Shown here: positions 1 through 10,651 of the stretch, piece by piece
Position numbering within the stretch: the first letter of the stretch is position 1
Layout of the letters: the number at the start of each line of letters is the position of its first letter
Assembly: GCA_036784855.1 (NCBI GenBank)
Contig: JAZDSV010000103.1
Location: 1-30,327, forward strand
DNA: 30,327 nucleotides
Origin: Aphelidium insulamus
Taxonomy: Eukaryota > Aphelidiomycota > Aphelidea > Aphelidiaceae
Direction: 5' to 3'
Notes under the pieces: model-generated
Seen by the model: only the letters and a program-made list of their open reading frames with translations
Database searches by the model: none
Told to the model about the DNA's origin: nothing
Translations under genes and position numbers: made by a program

Positions 1-144
1 CAGCCCACAACGCTCGGCAAGCTGCAGCGGTTGCCTTCATGACGGCCACAGACAAACGTGTCCTTAACCGACGAGAACTTTCGCAGACCGCTATGTTGGA
101 CCTGGGAGCAGCAGCGCGCGCAAGCCGTAGAGTCACCAACTTGG

Positions 145-846
145 TCAAAGCCCCAAAACCACCAAATGAGTCCAAAATGAAAGGAAGAAAATCGACACCA
201 GCTTGCCGACATTGAGCAGCGTAACGACCACGCTTTCGGTCTTCGGCGTTGGACAGATGATCACTGTCGCCACCACCCTGAGCAAAGGCGAGACTACCGA
301 AACATCCAAACAACAACCACGACCATCTTTCCAATTTGGCAAGAACAAATCCGCCGGACGATCATTCCCATGAGCCACCAAATGACGAGGTTCCCACCGA
401 CATGCTACCCCAGCAGAATCAAGCGGCAGATCCAAAACCTTAGCAACAGCCTCATGTCGACGAAACAATCGACCACCACCAGCACAAAAACTATCGTGAA
501 TACCATAAATATCTGACTCGCCAGTCTTGCATAAAGCACATGCACGAGCTTGCAGATAAATAGGATGACCAGTTCGAACACGGAGTGCAACACGAAAAAC
601 ATCCGGGGCCAGTCGTAGCGAGGTGTCAAGAGGGATGGCAGTTGTCCAAAGGAGGCGTCTGGACCAGATGCAGCTTTCAAACGGACTTGATTGCGGCGAT
701 CGAGAGACAGCAAAAGACGGGACGACATCAGAGAATCCGCCACAGAGAAAAGCATGCGCTGAGAGGTAATTAGAAGCAAGCAAATCTTGCAAAAGCATGG
801 GTTCCGTGGGGCGGTAGAAATTGTTCCAGTCTTGAATGGCGGTCAA
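145..846 (-). pseudogene. LINE C-terminal zinc-knuckle and endonuclease-like region
   Basis: This open stretch of 233 codons lies downstream of the RT of the same LINE. It contains CALCKTG, then a His and a Cys spaced like a CCHC finger, followed by GGGRLFRRHEAV. Next come RPADLFLPNWKDGR and LDVSVVSPL, an arrangement of P-(x)-D followed about 15 residues later by another Asp. That is the pattern of the restriction-like endonuclease that sits C-terminal to RT in R2/CRE-type LINEs. The family assignment is inference from motif order. The last part of the open stretch (from about 330 down to 145) looks out of frame, because LARAAAP-type residues resume in another frame below 145. Confidence 0.65.
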
Positions 847-1286
847 AACGAGGTTTTGGAGCGGTCAGTACGGGTAAGCCGAGCAACTGGTTCTGCAGAG
901 GTAGTGAGTGGACAAGTGAGCCAACATAAGCTGACGGGGCTGCGTAATGAGCGATAGGGATACCACAGCCGCCAAGGGGGGATGGCAAGTGTATTTGTTG
1001 GCGTTGCAGTGGGTTGATACCAGCATTCCAAATATTGACAAGAGCAGTGTCGCAATGATGATCAAAATCAGAAATGGCATTAACCGCCGATAGAGGATGT
1101 GTTGTGCGGAGGACAAAATTGAACTTTGGAAAGCCAAGACAACTGCGAAGCAGTTGCAGTTGAATTTATCTTCTAACTCGGACATACGGTCCAAAACTGA
1201 ACCAATAGAGTCGACGCGCAATTGGACAAACGCATCACTACCAGCAGGCGCACCCAAGGCGCACCCAGCAAGAAGTGCTGCGTGAA

Positions 1287-1937
1287 TCATTGCAGAACAA
1301 TATCTTGTGGAAAAGAGTGCCAGTTGTGTTGGTTGGAGTTGAGCCACCACAGCTCGCATTTTGACAGATTGAGGTGAAGACCAAACTCACCACAGCAAGC
1401 TCGTGCATGTGCTTTATGCAAGACTGGCTCGGAGATGGCTTCAGCGAGCGGCTGCAGACACAAGGAAAACAGAAGAGGACCCAGTGGATCGCCTTGCTGA
1501 ACGCCACTCGAACTGGCCAGACGGTGGGTATCCAGATACAAATGTGGTTCAGCACTGTAACAATATTCCACCCATGCAGCCAGCGAAGGACACTTCTCCC
1601 TAACCATAGCAAACATGGTCTGCCGCGATACCAGATTGAAAGCATTTTCGAAATCGATCTTCAACATGGTGATCCCGTCATTGAGACCATGCTGCTCCAA
1701 AAGCCGGGTGACAGCATGAACAATAGCTTCACCACCATTTGGAATACCAACACCCATCTGACGCGGAGCCAAGGAAGCACCTACAGCCGAGCCAACGGCC
1801 TTCATTGAACATTTTGACACCAACCGTCTCCAGATTTCGCCAACTGCAATGGGACGCAAACCGCCCGAAGTCTTGTTCAACACAGTCAACGGTGCACTAG
1901 CAATGAACGGAGCCAACTCAGACGGCAAAGCGACCAC
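1287..1937 (-). pseudogene. LINE reverse transcriptase domain (partial)
   Basis: This 216-codon open stretch carries the N-terminal half of a LINE reverse transcriptase. The block GGLRPIAVGEIWRRLVSKC is typical of the region before the palm. KIDFENAFN contains the first catalytic Asp of RT motif A, and SGVQQGDPLGPLLFSL is RT motif B. The sequence then passes almost directly from QPLAEAISEPVLHKA to GLHLNLSKCELWW, so the segment that should hold the YxDD catalytic pair is missing through an internal deletion. The enzyme would copy element RNA at a nicked target, but this copy cannot be active. The 8512-8873 fragment aligns to its first half. Confidence 0.88.
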
Positions 1938-2249
1938 CTAGGAGCAGGTTCACATGAGCCCCATATGCTTGCAGAAGCGACTCCCGCACAAGGACTCCCG
2001 AACCATCCAAAGCATCCACCAAGTGTTGCGCACGTAACCCATCACGGCCACACGCCGTATCACGCGGAAAGAGCGCAGGCACCGTTCCACTATTTCATCC
2101 TCTACTGACAATGCCGGTGGCGTATTTGGTAAAGGAACGAGTTCGGTGGTTCGTTGTGGATGCTTCAGACGCATTGCCTCCAGTACACGGGGAGTGGTCA
2201 TTGCCAGTCCTTGATCTGAAAGAAAGGTTGCATGTAACGTCACTGGATG

Positions 2250-2744
2250 AGATCAAAGATGGTGAAGCGGAGCTTATTACGACCGACGAGCATGGCTACT
2301 CTGAAGATTTGTACGACGACGGCAGGGAGACGCTTTATAAGACCGGAATGCCAGCGGGTAAGCACGTGTTTCTGTGAGGACGAAGACTTATTCAGCACAG
2401 AGTCACTGGTCAGTTCACAAGGATCCGTTGCGCTAGCATTATCGCGCTTCAACTTTGACTGGGTAAGCAGCAGGAGATCTGATGTGGAAAATAATATAAT
2501 AACGGCAGCACGCTCTGATTACAAAGGTTTACTGAACCAGGATCCACTCAGTGCTCGACCACTGGTGGATTTATGACAAAAAGATTTTGACGACTGCGCA
2601 TATGAAGATTTACATTCGCCCGTGCTATCGTGATATTGCCGACAGTATTATTCACCGAGTCGTAGTTGGGGCGGGCAACCCGACGTAGTACGCGGTCCAG
2701 GGGTTAAGGAGAGGAAGAGGAAACTAAATAGAAGCAATTAACCC
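2250..2744 (+). other. Unassigned stretch with short open frames
   Basis: There is no recognisable gene. Short plus-strand open stretches end at 2377 (with acidic residues such as EIKDGEAELITTDEHGY) and 2576. A further frame around 2577-2690 reads KIYIRPCYRDIADSII. These could be pieces of an old virus-like or transposon gene, but I cannot place them in a family. The left part overlaps the 5' side of LINE copy 1 on the other strand. Confidence 0.3.
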
Positions 2745-2778
2745 GTGCTTCTAGCCGCGACGCGACGCGGCCAACTTT
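2745..2778 (+). repeat. 34-bp direct repeat, left copy (partner 7375-7408)
   Basis: The stretch beginning GTGCTTCTAGCCG and ending GCGGCCAACTTT occurs here and again at 7375-7408 with one C/T difference. The two copies bracket Ty3/gypsy fossil A. The right copy can also be read, on the minus strand, as the end of the family B gag (KVGRVASRLEAL), so the repeat may be a piece of that gene rather than a terminus of element A. Confidence 0.85.
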
Positions 2779-2799
2779 TCACGGTTTTCGCGTTCTATA

Positions 2800-4138
2800 A
2801 TGAAGTCCGAAATGGAGCTGATCTATGACAACGCGCTGCTGGCGCACCGGAAGGCACGAGGCCTGTGGGTGGCGGCAGAGCGCGCGGTTGTAGAGGCCCA
2901 GACATCCTTGGCAGTGGCAGAGGAAGCTGGCAGCAGCGCGTATCACGCGCAGCACGGAGTCCACCAGCAATGCGGGCAGCCTGAAGGTGGAGGTGGACTT
3001 GGCAGAAGAGAAGGCTGACAAGAAAATCGCAGCTGCAGAGGCAGCTGCCGAAAAAATGGAGCTTTGTCTGAAACGCGCGCTCCGGATTGGCCGGCAGCGG
3101 CTTAGACAAGAAGCGGACTTTGTACTGGATGCCGAACTAGTGGGCGCGCAGTCAGTGGCAGTGGGGGGTGCGTTGGCATCTGGCGCTGGGCTGGCCGCGG
3201 GTGCCGCTGCTGGTGGTGGGGGCGCGACGCCTCCCGACTTGGAACCGAGACCCTACAGCAAGGGACTGCCACGTGGGTTGCCGAAATTTGGGACAGGCGA
3301 TGGCATGCTGGCGGCGCCGCGCGACTTCATAACTAAATTCAAGCAGGTGTGCGCGGCGACGCACTACCCGGTGGCCGAGTGGGCGGCCGCGCTGGTGGTG
3401 CAGGTTGACTGCCCGGCAAAGTCCAGCGAGGTGCAGCTGCTGGCCGACGCGGCGGCCGGATGGGCCGAGTTAGAGGCCGCGTTCTTGGAGCGCATGCTGC
3501 CGGCGACGGAGCGCCAGCAAAAGCGCGAGGAGCTTGACAATATTGAAATCAAAGTGGGCGAAACGGTGAGTGACTATATTGCGCGTTTTAACGCACTGCT
3601 GCGATTTTTGGACGTTGCCGGCGACGACGATCACTATTGCGGCGTGTTTGTCCGCGGGTTTCGGGCCAATGCGCAGTTCCGCAAGCTGCTATTCGCCCAG
3701 ATCGCGGGCCACGAGGCGGAGACGGGCGCGGTGTACTCGTTGGTGAAGCGTCAGAAGCTGGCGCTGGCACTGGAGGCGGGTGATAACGCGTTGGTGCGAC
3801 CGCCGGAATCATATGCAAGTCGGGCGCGGTACGGCGGCGGATCGCGGCGCGAGTACACAACGCAGCGCGCACCGGTGGTAGCGGCAATGAGCGGACCGTC
3901 CGCTCCAAAGAAGCAAGTGCGTAATGGACGTCGCGATGACGCCATGAAGCAATGCTGGCACTGCCAGAACGCGGCCATATTGCCATTAACTGCAAGAATG
4001 CTTGCAAGGCGCGCGATGGTATGGTGGCGGCGGCGGTGGCGATGGGCACGGCAGGTGCGGCGAGCGGCGGGGGCGGCGACGAAGAGGAAGAGGACGAGGA
4101 CGGGGTGACGTGGGCGAATTACATATCAATCGCGCGTT
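2800..4138 (+). pseudogene. Gag region of Ty3/gypsy fossil A
   Basis: This is the nucleocapsid/capsid region of element A. It opens with an Ala/Glu-rich, probably coiled-coil N-terminal part. A retrotransposon-gag core follows, with WAELEAAFLERMLP and VSDYIARFNALLRFL, and near 3950-4010 a CWHCQ...GHIAINC type zinc knuckle spread over frames. The long open part is 2987-4108. In life the protein would assemble the cytoplasmic virus-like particle that packages element RNA. The GC content is high relative to the virus-like genes elsewhere in the window. Confidence 0.85.
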
Positions 4139-4211
4139 GAGTGTTTCACCCCCAGTCTCTCAGAAACCGCGCGCTAATGCCCGCCGCAGGTATAACATCA
4201 ATAAACATGAG

Positions 4212-6110
4212 TCTCTCAGAAACCGCGCGCTAATGCCCGCCGCAGACGTGACGGGGCAGAAGGCGCAGCTGAGGGAGGGAGTACAGCTGATAAAGCTGCC
4301 GGCCTGTGTGGCCGGGTGCGCGTGCTGGCTACGGTGGACTGTGGTGCCACGTCCAGCTTGCTGACAAAGAGGTTCTGCCAGCTAAATCGTTTGCACATTG
4401 ACGCGCCTGCACGCAGCGGGCCAATTAAAGGGGCCATGGCGGGCCAGACAGTGGCACGCATTGGTACCACGACGCAGTGGGTGGCCGCTGGTGATCGGCG
4501 CGTGCGTGTGATGCTTGAAGTTGCAAACCTGACGCGCGAGCTGGCGACGCGGTCATTGGGCTCGACCTGTTTCCTGCATTTGGGCTCGAAATCAGCGGCT
4601 TATTGCCCCACTGGCCGGAGCAACGTGGCTCCGCCGAACCAGCGCTATTAACGACGGCGGAGGAGGTCCGCGCGCACGACCGCATATGCCAGAGGATGCC
4701 ACGATGGTGCCGGCAGGCGAGCTAGAACGCGTCATGGCAGCGTTTCGGCCGCTCATTGCACAAAACCAAGCACTGCCGGCCAACAGTTTTATTACGCACC
4801 CATTGGCACGGCTCAAGATCGACACTGGTGATGCCAAACCAATATTCATCCGCCAATATCCTATGCCGGCGCACCGCCATGAGGCTGTCACGCTTCGAGT
4901 GAAGGAGTGGGCAAGTAAGGGGTGGATTAAACGCGCGCCCGTTGGCAATGAATGGTCGTTTCCACTGGTGGCAGTAGATAAAAAGGATGGCGCTGGAGGA
5001 AAGACCGCTGTCCGTGTGTGCCTAGACCTACGGCAGCTCAACGATGCGCTGGCTCCCAATGACTACCCACTGCCACTCATCCCCGACTTGATTCAGGCGC
5101 ACGGTGGCGCCCAGTACTTTGGTTCGTTTGATGCCGCGGATTCGTACCAGCAGTGGGAGATTGAGCGTGATGACTGTCACAAGGTGGCATTTATCTGGAA
5201 TGGTGTGCACTGGTGCTTTACTCGTGCATGCTTTGGGATCAAGACAATGACGTCGCTATTTCAGCGCTCCATGACAGTGATGCTTGATGGCATTGATGGG
5301 GTGAAACCTTACGTTGATGATATTGTGCACAGCTCTACAAGCTTGGACGACTTTATTGCCAGTGGTGTGGCGATTTTGAAGCGTCTGAACAAGTACCAAG
5401 TGCGGTTGCGGCGCTGAAAAGTGCGTTTGGGTGGCCGCAGAGCTGGTGGCACTGGGCCACAAGTTGACACGTGTTGGCATTCAGCCGGACCCAGCGCTGC
5501 GCAAGGAGATACTCGAGTGGGAGCTGCCATCAACGTACAAGCAGCTGAAGTCGTTTGTGGCGCTGGCCAACTACTACCGCGACCATGTACCCCACTTTGC
5601 CACCAAGGCACGGCCGTTGACGCTGGCTGGGAATCTGACTGGCAAGGTGGTATGGAGTGATGAGATGCGCCAGTCGTTTGAGATGCTGCGCGAGGCATTT
5701 CGCGGCGACGCAGTGCTGGCATACCCCGACTTTCGCGCGACATGGAGCTTTTGTCGATGCATCTCTGGTTGGCATGGGTGCCGCCCTGATGCAGCGGCCG
5801 GCAGATGGCCAGCCACTCAAGTTGGTGTCCGCAGCATCCAAGTCGTTTAGCAAGGCGCAGAGGTCCTACTCGGCCACCAAGAGAGAGCTGTGGGGCGTGG
5901 TGTGGGCCTTGCGCAAATTTGAGCAGCTGTTGAAGGGCCGTCGGTTCCATTTGCACACTGATCACATGGCACTGACCTTCTTGATGACGCAGAAGCATAC
6001 CAATGCCATGCTGGACCGCTGGCTAGACGACCTGCTCGAGTTTGATTTTGTGCTGCACCATGTGCCAGGACCAGAGAACGTGGTGGCAGATGCACTCTCC
6101 CGGCAGTATG
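4212..6110 (+). pseudogene. Protease, reverse transcriptase and RNase H region of fossil A
   Basis: VDCGATSSLLTKRFC near 4330-4375 is a retropepsin active-site block (D-x-G-A family pattern). The reverse transcriptase lies in 4686-5417 and includes VCLDLRQLND, FDAADSYQQWEI and the catalytic YVDD near 5310. The connection and RNase H domains follow: KSFVALANYYRDHVPHFATK near 5548, FVDASLVGMGAA near 5750, and HTDHMAL plus VPGPENVVADALSR near 6060. All are diagnostic of Ty3/gypsy polyproteins. The region is degraded, so it is a fossil. Confidence 0.9.
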
Positions 6111-6159
6111 ACAAGTGGTGTGTTGATCACCAAGGGCTGGATCTATCGCCGGCGCCACT

Positions 6160-7374
6160 GGCAGCAGTCATCCGGAATGCCGCAGAGGTAATGCAGCGCA
6201 ACACTCAGGAGTGGCAGGCTGCAGAGGAGCAGCAACGGCTGGTACCAGTGGCAGAGCGTGCTGCGGTGATGGAGAAGTGTCACTTGTTGGGGCATGCTGG
6301 TGCCAAAGCTATGGAGCAGACGTTGTGGCTCGAACACTGCTGGTGGCCCGGCATACGCCGTGACCTGCAGGCGGTGGTCGATGATTGTGATGCCTGCCAG
6401 AAGCACAACGTGGTGGTGAAGGGCTTTCACCCTGCCAAGTCGATTGATGCCTATGAGCCGTGGTGTCATGTGGCTATTGACACAGTGCTGTCGCCCCAGC
6501 CGGTGAGTTGGGCAACAAGTACATTTTGGTCGTCACGGACCTGTTCACCAAGATGGTGCTCCTACGGCCGCTCAAGTCCAAATCGGCGCAAGAGGTGGCT
6601 CAGGTTGTCTGGCAGATATTCACAGACTTTGGGGTGCCCAAGATCCTGCAGAGCGACAATGGCACCGAGTTTGTGAATGCGGTAATGGCGAAATTGACGG
6701 CACTCTATGGCGTTGAGCACAAGCTGGTGGCTGCGTACACACATCGTGCCAACGGCGCCGTCGAGCGCAACATTCGTACGGTGTCCATGGTGCTGAAGAA
6801 GCATCTCAAGGGTGCCAACCACCGCTGGCCATCGTGGCTTCCCTATGTGCAGCTGGCAATGAACATGACGGCGGCAAGTGGCACTAAGACAGCACCATTC
6901 AGCTTGATGTTTGGCCGAGCGTTCAACAAGTTTCAAGACCACAGCAACTTTGCTGGTGAGTACTCCCAGGAGGCCGTGGACGATTTTGTGGCTCGGCAGC
7001 GCTGGCTGGTCAAGGTGGTGTACCCAGCTATTGCTGAGATCAATGAGCAAGCCAAGAGTCGGAGCCGCCAGTACAGAGACAAGAAGCAGCGGCAGGTGCC
7101 ACCACTGGAGCCGGGGCAGTCGGTTTACGCACATGATGCCACACGGGCAGGCAAGTGGATGCCGGTGTATGAAGGCCCATTCAAGGTGCTGGGCCGCGAC
7201 TCACATGGTGCTTATGTGCTGCAAGACACTGATGGTAGCATCCTGGGTCGCCACTTTGCCATTGAACACCTCAAAGTCACCACACGGACCGTCACAGCAG
7301 CAGAGCAGCACAACACTTTTGTGGTTGACCAGTTGCTCGACCACCGCGAGGGTGTTGGTGGCACAGAATACTTA
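6160..7374 (+). pseudogene. Integrase and chromodomain-like tail of fossil A
   Basis: The HHCC zinc-binding part (HLLGHAGAKAM then CDACQKH) precedes an rve-type catalytic core with LVVTDLFTKMVLL, ILQSDNGTEFVN and HRANGAVERNIRT, the usual D, D, E positions. The GPFKVLGRDSHGAYVLQD block is the C-terminal integrase barrel. FVVDQLLDHREGVGGTEYLV begins a chromodomain-like module and then stops at the 34-bp repeat. Chromodomains steer chromovirus integration toward particular chromatin. Confidence 0.88.
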
Positions 7375-7408
7375 GTGCTTCTAGCCGTGACGCGACGCGG
7401 CCAACTTT
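7375..7408 (+). repeat. 34-bp direct repeat, right copy (partner 2745-2778)
   Basis: This copy differs from the left one at a single base. It sits exactly between the chromodomain-like start of element A (plus strand) and the gag of element B (minus strand). It may therefore mark a recombination or insertion junction. Confidence 0.85.
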
Positions 7409-8338
7409 CAGATCGGCCATGCCAGGTCCGTGCCCATTTTGATAGCATAGCCTGGCAACCTCTTCCTTTACCTTGATGTAGAACCGTTGGTCGCCCTGCA
7501 AGCCTTTAACAAATACCATGGCGTTCTCTGGCGTATTCACTGGCCCAAGGAGTGCGGCCAGACGCTTTAAGCGGTCAGCATACTCGCGCATTATCTCGCC
7601 AGGCTGCAGTTTGAAGTCGTACAACTCGTCACGTACCATCTCAAGTTCATGTGGTGGCTGCACGTGGGCAAGGAAAGCTGTCTGGAACGCCTCCCACGAC
7701 CCGCCCTCCTTCACCAATGCTGCCACATGTGGCACCAAGTCCAGATCATCCAGTGACGCTGCCACCAAACTTGGCCAACGCGTCTCATTGCACCCGTATG
7801 CCTTCAATTTCATCTCACAGTGCAGCAGGAAGTTGCGCGCATTTGGTTCTTGGCCGGACTGCTTCCCAAAGACTGGGAGAATTGGGATCCGGCCAATCTG
7901 GCCAATCACAGCAGTGGATGGCGTTTCGGTCAACGTTTCAGTACCTCGCCCACCCTCCGCCCTCCCAGCAGCTGCCTCAGCCCGCTTGAGGTCAATGTGA
8001 GCGCCTTTAGCCCGTCCTTCAGCCTTAGCCAACGCGGCCTCGTAGTAATCCACTTCCTTCTGCGCCACAGACAGCTCAGCACCCTCTGCTGCAGCATGTG
8101 AGCGTGTCTTGACACCGTCTGGTGTCCCGGGCACCCCTGCCAGTCGCACTTCAATCACACGGACGCATTCATACGTGTCCAACTTCTTGCCGAGGAGGTC
8201 CTCCACCTCTTTCTCGAGCATTTCGCACAAAGACTTGTAGCGCTCAACCATGGACATCCGTGGCGCCGTGCGAGGTGCTGCGCCTGCAACGCCAGCCACC
8301 ACCACCGCCTCTTCATGTCCCATGCCAGCCGCTGCCAT
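7409..8338 (-). pseudogene. Gag of Ty3/gypsy family B, 5' part of a split element
   Basis: This minus-strand open stretch starts at 8338 and reads as a Gag protein. It has an Ala-rich, Glu/Lys-rich N-terminal helical region followed by a capsid-like core with WPSLVAASLDDLDL, WEAFQTAFLAHVQPP, LYDFKLQPGEIMREYADRLK and AMVFVKGLQGDQRFYI. The open frame continues formally to 7292, but that part lies antisense to element A and is not expected to be Gag. No zinc knuckle or protease follows. An LTR (8373-8511) precedes it at the expected distance for a 5' LTR and leader. The matching pol seems to be the plus-strand block at 19290-22301. Confidence 0.82.
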
Positions 8339-8372
8339 CCTTGTAGCCGAAATAGTTTCAAGTGTGTAAAAA

Positions 8373-8511
8373 TGTACGATTACTCCTGGGAGTGGGAGGC
8401 CGTTAAGGCACCGCGTCGCGTGCCTGAAGTAATTTAAAATACACGTTACTTGTCTATTTCCTTTTCCACTGTTCTGGTGCTATCACCGGGATCACAACCC
8501 CTGATCCTACA
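8373..8511 (-). repeat. LTR of family B (LTRa, 139 bp, 5' LTR of the gag piece)
   Basis: In element sense (minus strand) it starts TGTAGGATCAGGGG and ends GGAGTAATCGTACA, giving TG...CA ends. It is highly similar to 22302-22441 and 18323-18460 and more distantly to 23608-23740. The outer flank at 8512-8516 is CGGGG, inside a LINE. The inner flank leads to the gag start 34 bp away. Confidence 0.92.
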
Positions 8512-8873
8512 CGGGGCTCATGTGAACCTGCTACTAAGTGGTTGTTTGCCGTTTGAGTTGGCTCCGTTCATTGCTAGTGCACCATTGACTGTGTTGAACA
8601 AGACTTCGGGCGGTTTGCGTCCCATTGCAGTTGGCAATCTGGAGACGGTTGGTGTCAAAATGTTCAATGAAGGCAGTTGGCTCGGCTGTAGGTGCTTCCT
8701 TGGCTCCGCGTCAGATGGGTGTCGGTATTCCAAATGGTGGTGAGGCTATCGTTCATGCTGTCACCCAGCTTTTGGGGCAGCATGGTCTCAATGACGGGGT
8801 CACCATGTTGAAGATTGATTTCGAAAATGCTTTCAATCTGGTATCGCAGCAGACCATGTTTGCTATGGTTAGG
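8512..8873 (+). mobile_element. LINE copy 2, RT fragment on the 3' side of an LTR insertion
   Basis: It begins GGGGCTCATGTGAACCTGC directly after the LTR and matches LINE copy 1 (reverse complement of about 1604-1965). It encodes ELAPFIASAPLTVLNKTSGG, GAVGASLAPRQMGV-like residues in a second frame, and KIDFENAFNLVSQQTMFAMV. Similarity ends at about 8873, within RT and soon after motif A. There are frame differences from copy 1. Together with 22442-22645 it forms the two sides of one interrupted LINE. Confidence 0.85.
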
Positions 8874-9433
8874 CGTCAAGGTAGTCTCTATTTATGCTGT
8901 GTGTTGGGGGCGGAAAGGTGTTGGCAGGGTGGGCGGCGCGGTGTTCATGGCAAAAGGCGATTGAGAGGGGCAATAAATAATTGCCATTTTCGTTGATTGA
9001 GGAGATGGTCCAACCACTTGATTGTCGGTGTTGCTTGTTTCGCGCGCGCAAAGAGCCGTTGTGTGTTGGCATCGACCAGCAGCAGCAGTTTGGCGTCGTG
9101 GGCGTGAGAGCGGTGTAATGAATAGATGTCTATTCATTCAGTATGGAACATCCATGTACTGGGATAATGGTGTAAAACCTTTCATTGATCAGGGAATAAG
9201 AGTAAGTGCGCCTATAATAGATATCTATTAAGGCCTGCAACACATGAACATCATGGTTGGTGAAGAACATCTTCATAGGAGACACCAGTCTCCACGGAAT
9301 GCCAGAGCAAGTCCAGCCTATCCAATCCTGGAACTAGCTTTAACCAAAATCAAAGACAATGCTTTGATTTCGGACAGTATATAATACTGTTCATGACTGT
9401 TCATGACAGCAAGTCATTGACAACAGCAACGTA
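8874..9433. other. Spacer with two perfect palindromes, no gene recognised
   Basis: No convincing coding region is visible. Two perfect inverted repeats stand out: 9117-9138 (arms AATGAATAGA and TCTATTCATT around TG) and 9215-9230 (TAATAGATATCTATTA). Just before the helicase-like gene are CAGTATATAATACTG at 9376-9390 and a doubled TGTTCATGAC. These could be promoter elements of the virus-like gene. The end of this stretch may also include decayed coding sequence upstream of the open frame. Confidence 0.5.
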
Positions 9434-10618
9434 ATGTTGCACAAACTGGCAGTCAAAATGGGTGGGAAGATAATCAAGTTGAAGACTGACTGTGTAGTTG
9501 TTCAGGATGGCAATGATGTCATCTGTGAGCCTGGTATTGGTCGGTATTGTGTTGAGCTCATTCCATCAGAGTTCATAGAGTCCCGTCCATTTGAATTTGA
9601 CTACTTGTTCAGGCTGAAAGAAATTGTCTGGCGAGAATCAATAAAAGGACATCAGCGACTGTTGTGCGGTATGGCTGGAACTGGAAAGAGCTTCCAAATC
9701 AAGGAAGACATCAAGAATCTCGATAGTTACGTGTTACTTGCCACAACAAACAAGGCAGCACAATTAATCGGAGGACAGACGTGTCACAAGTTCTTTGGCA
9801 TTGACATCAATGGCGCGTACAACAGAAATGCGGCAGTAAAGCTTGCTAGGAAGTATGAGTACATCATAATCGATGAGATTAGTATGCTGCAAGCGGACTT
9901 GTATGAAATCTTGTATGATTTGAAGTTGGCCACTGGTGTCAAGTTCATCCTGGTAGGCAATTACGACCAACTGCCGGGAGTGGAGGAGAAGTCATACAAC
10001 TACTTGAACTTGATGGCTTTGAAAGAATTAGTCGGATATCAAATGGAGTGCCTGACAGAGAACTGGCGCTCAGATGACGTTATGTGGAACTTGTTTCATC
10101 ATGTTGATGACCTAACACCGGATGACTTTGGCACAAATGCTGAGACGTGCATCCACTTGTGTTATACCAATGCAAAACGAAAAGAGATTAATGATTTGAT
10201 GATGAGGCAAGACAGCTTGAAGAAGAAGCGGATGCTGTCCATCAAGGCCAATGCTGTTGACAGTTATTCGCAGGACGTGCGATTGATGACAGGAACACCA
10301 GTAATATCCATAAAGAACAGTCACTTGTTGTCCCTTGTTAATGGTGCCACGTTTGTGGTGAAGTCTATTGAGCCACTGCAACTCAAAGATACCCTCACGG
10401 GAACCATACTAGACTAAGCATTGAACAATTCCAGCAGTACTTTTACGTGAACTATTGTAGTACCGTTCACAAATGTCAAGGCAAAACATTCACTGAACCA
10501 TACACAATTCACAAATGGGACAGAATGTCATGCAAGATGAAGTACACGGCCATCAGCAGAGCCACTAGCTGTAACAAGGGCCAGGGGCTCCTTGTGCCGT
10601 TGGTACCAGGTACAGAGT
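9434..10618 (+). pseudogene. Virus-like SF1 (Pif1/Dda-like) helicase fossil, possibly after a polymerase tail
   Basis: The first open part (9434-10417) has Walker A GMAGTGKS at residues 79-86, Walker B YIIIDEISM at about 143-151, and helicase motif III LVGNYDQLPG at about 173-182, with ENWRSDD after it. Downstream of it, TVHKCQGKTF and KYTAISRA are helicase motifs V and VI, ending at 10618. The order is that of superfamily 1B helicases of the Pif1/RecD2/Dda type found in large DNA viruses and virus-like elements. The first 45 residues include IIKLKTDCVVVQ, which resembles the last palm motif of family B polymerases, so a polymerase-helicase fusion is possible. The element piece is broken at least once. 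It is AT-rich relative to its neighbours. Confidence 0.8.
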
Positions 10619-10651
10619 AGAGGCGAGCAGAGTGAGATCACGAACCTATAG

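Larger units (their letters stand above)
1..2243 (-). mobile_element. LINE (non-LTR retrotransposon) copy 1, RLE-like type, degraded
   Basis: This is the longest of three copies of one LINE family and it runs off the left edge of the window. Reading the minus strand, the N-terminal side (about 2243 to 1950) has the pre-RT block with DGLRAQHLVDAL-like residues split over frames. The reverse transcriptase follows (1937 to 1287), then a linker (about 1359 to 850), then a zinc-finger and endonuclease-like C-terminal part (846 to 145). A further stretch to base 1 reads VTLRLARAAAPRS in another frame. The coding potential changes frame several times, so this copy is dead. The partner copies are at 8512-8873 and 22442-22645. 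No poly-A tail or target duplication is visible because the 3' end lies outside the window. Confidence 0.88.
2779..7374 (+). mobile_element. Ty3/gypsy (chromovirus-like) LTR retrotransposon fossil A, internal region
   Basis: The element has the full Ty3/gypsy order on the plus strand: gag with a CCHC knuckle, aspartic protease, reverse transcriptase, RNase H, integrase, and the start of a chromodomain-like tail. It is broken, with several interruptions of the reading frame. No long terminal repeats were recognised at either end; only the 34-bp repeat brackets it. It is a different subfamily from element B at 19290-22441, since the same domains differ at many positions. Its right end coincides with the place where minus-strand family B gag begins, which is also one inferred inversion breakpoint. 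Confidence 0.9.

Noticed and set aside
5309-5998. 229-codon minus-strand open frame
   Set aside because: It is the antisense shadow of the RT/RNase H region of fossil A.
7292-7408. Extension of the family B gag into element A
   Set aside because: The frame stays open by chance antisense to the chromodomain-like tail of element A. Only the part above about 7375-7409 looks like Gag.
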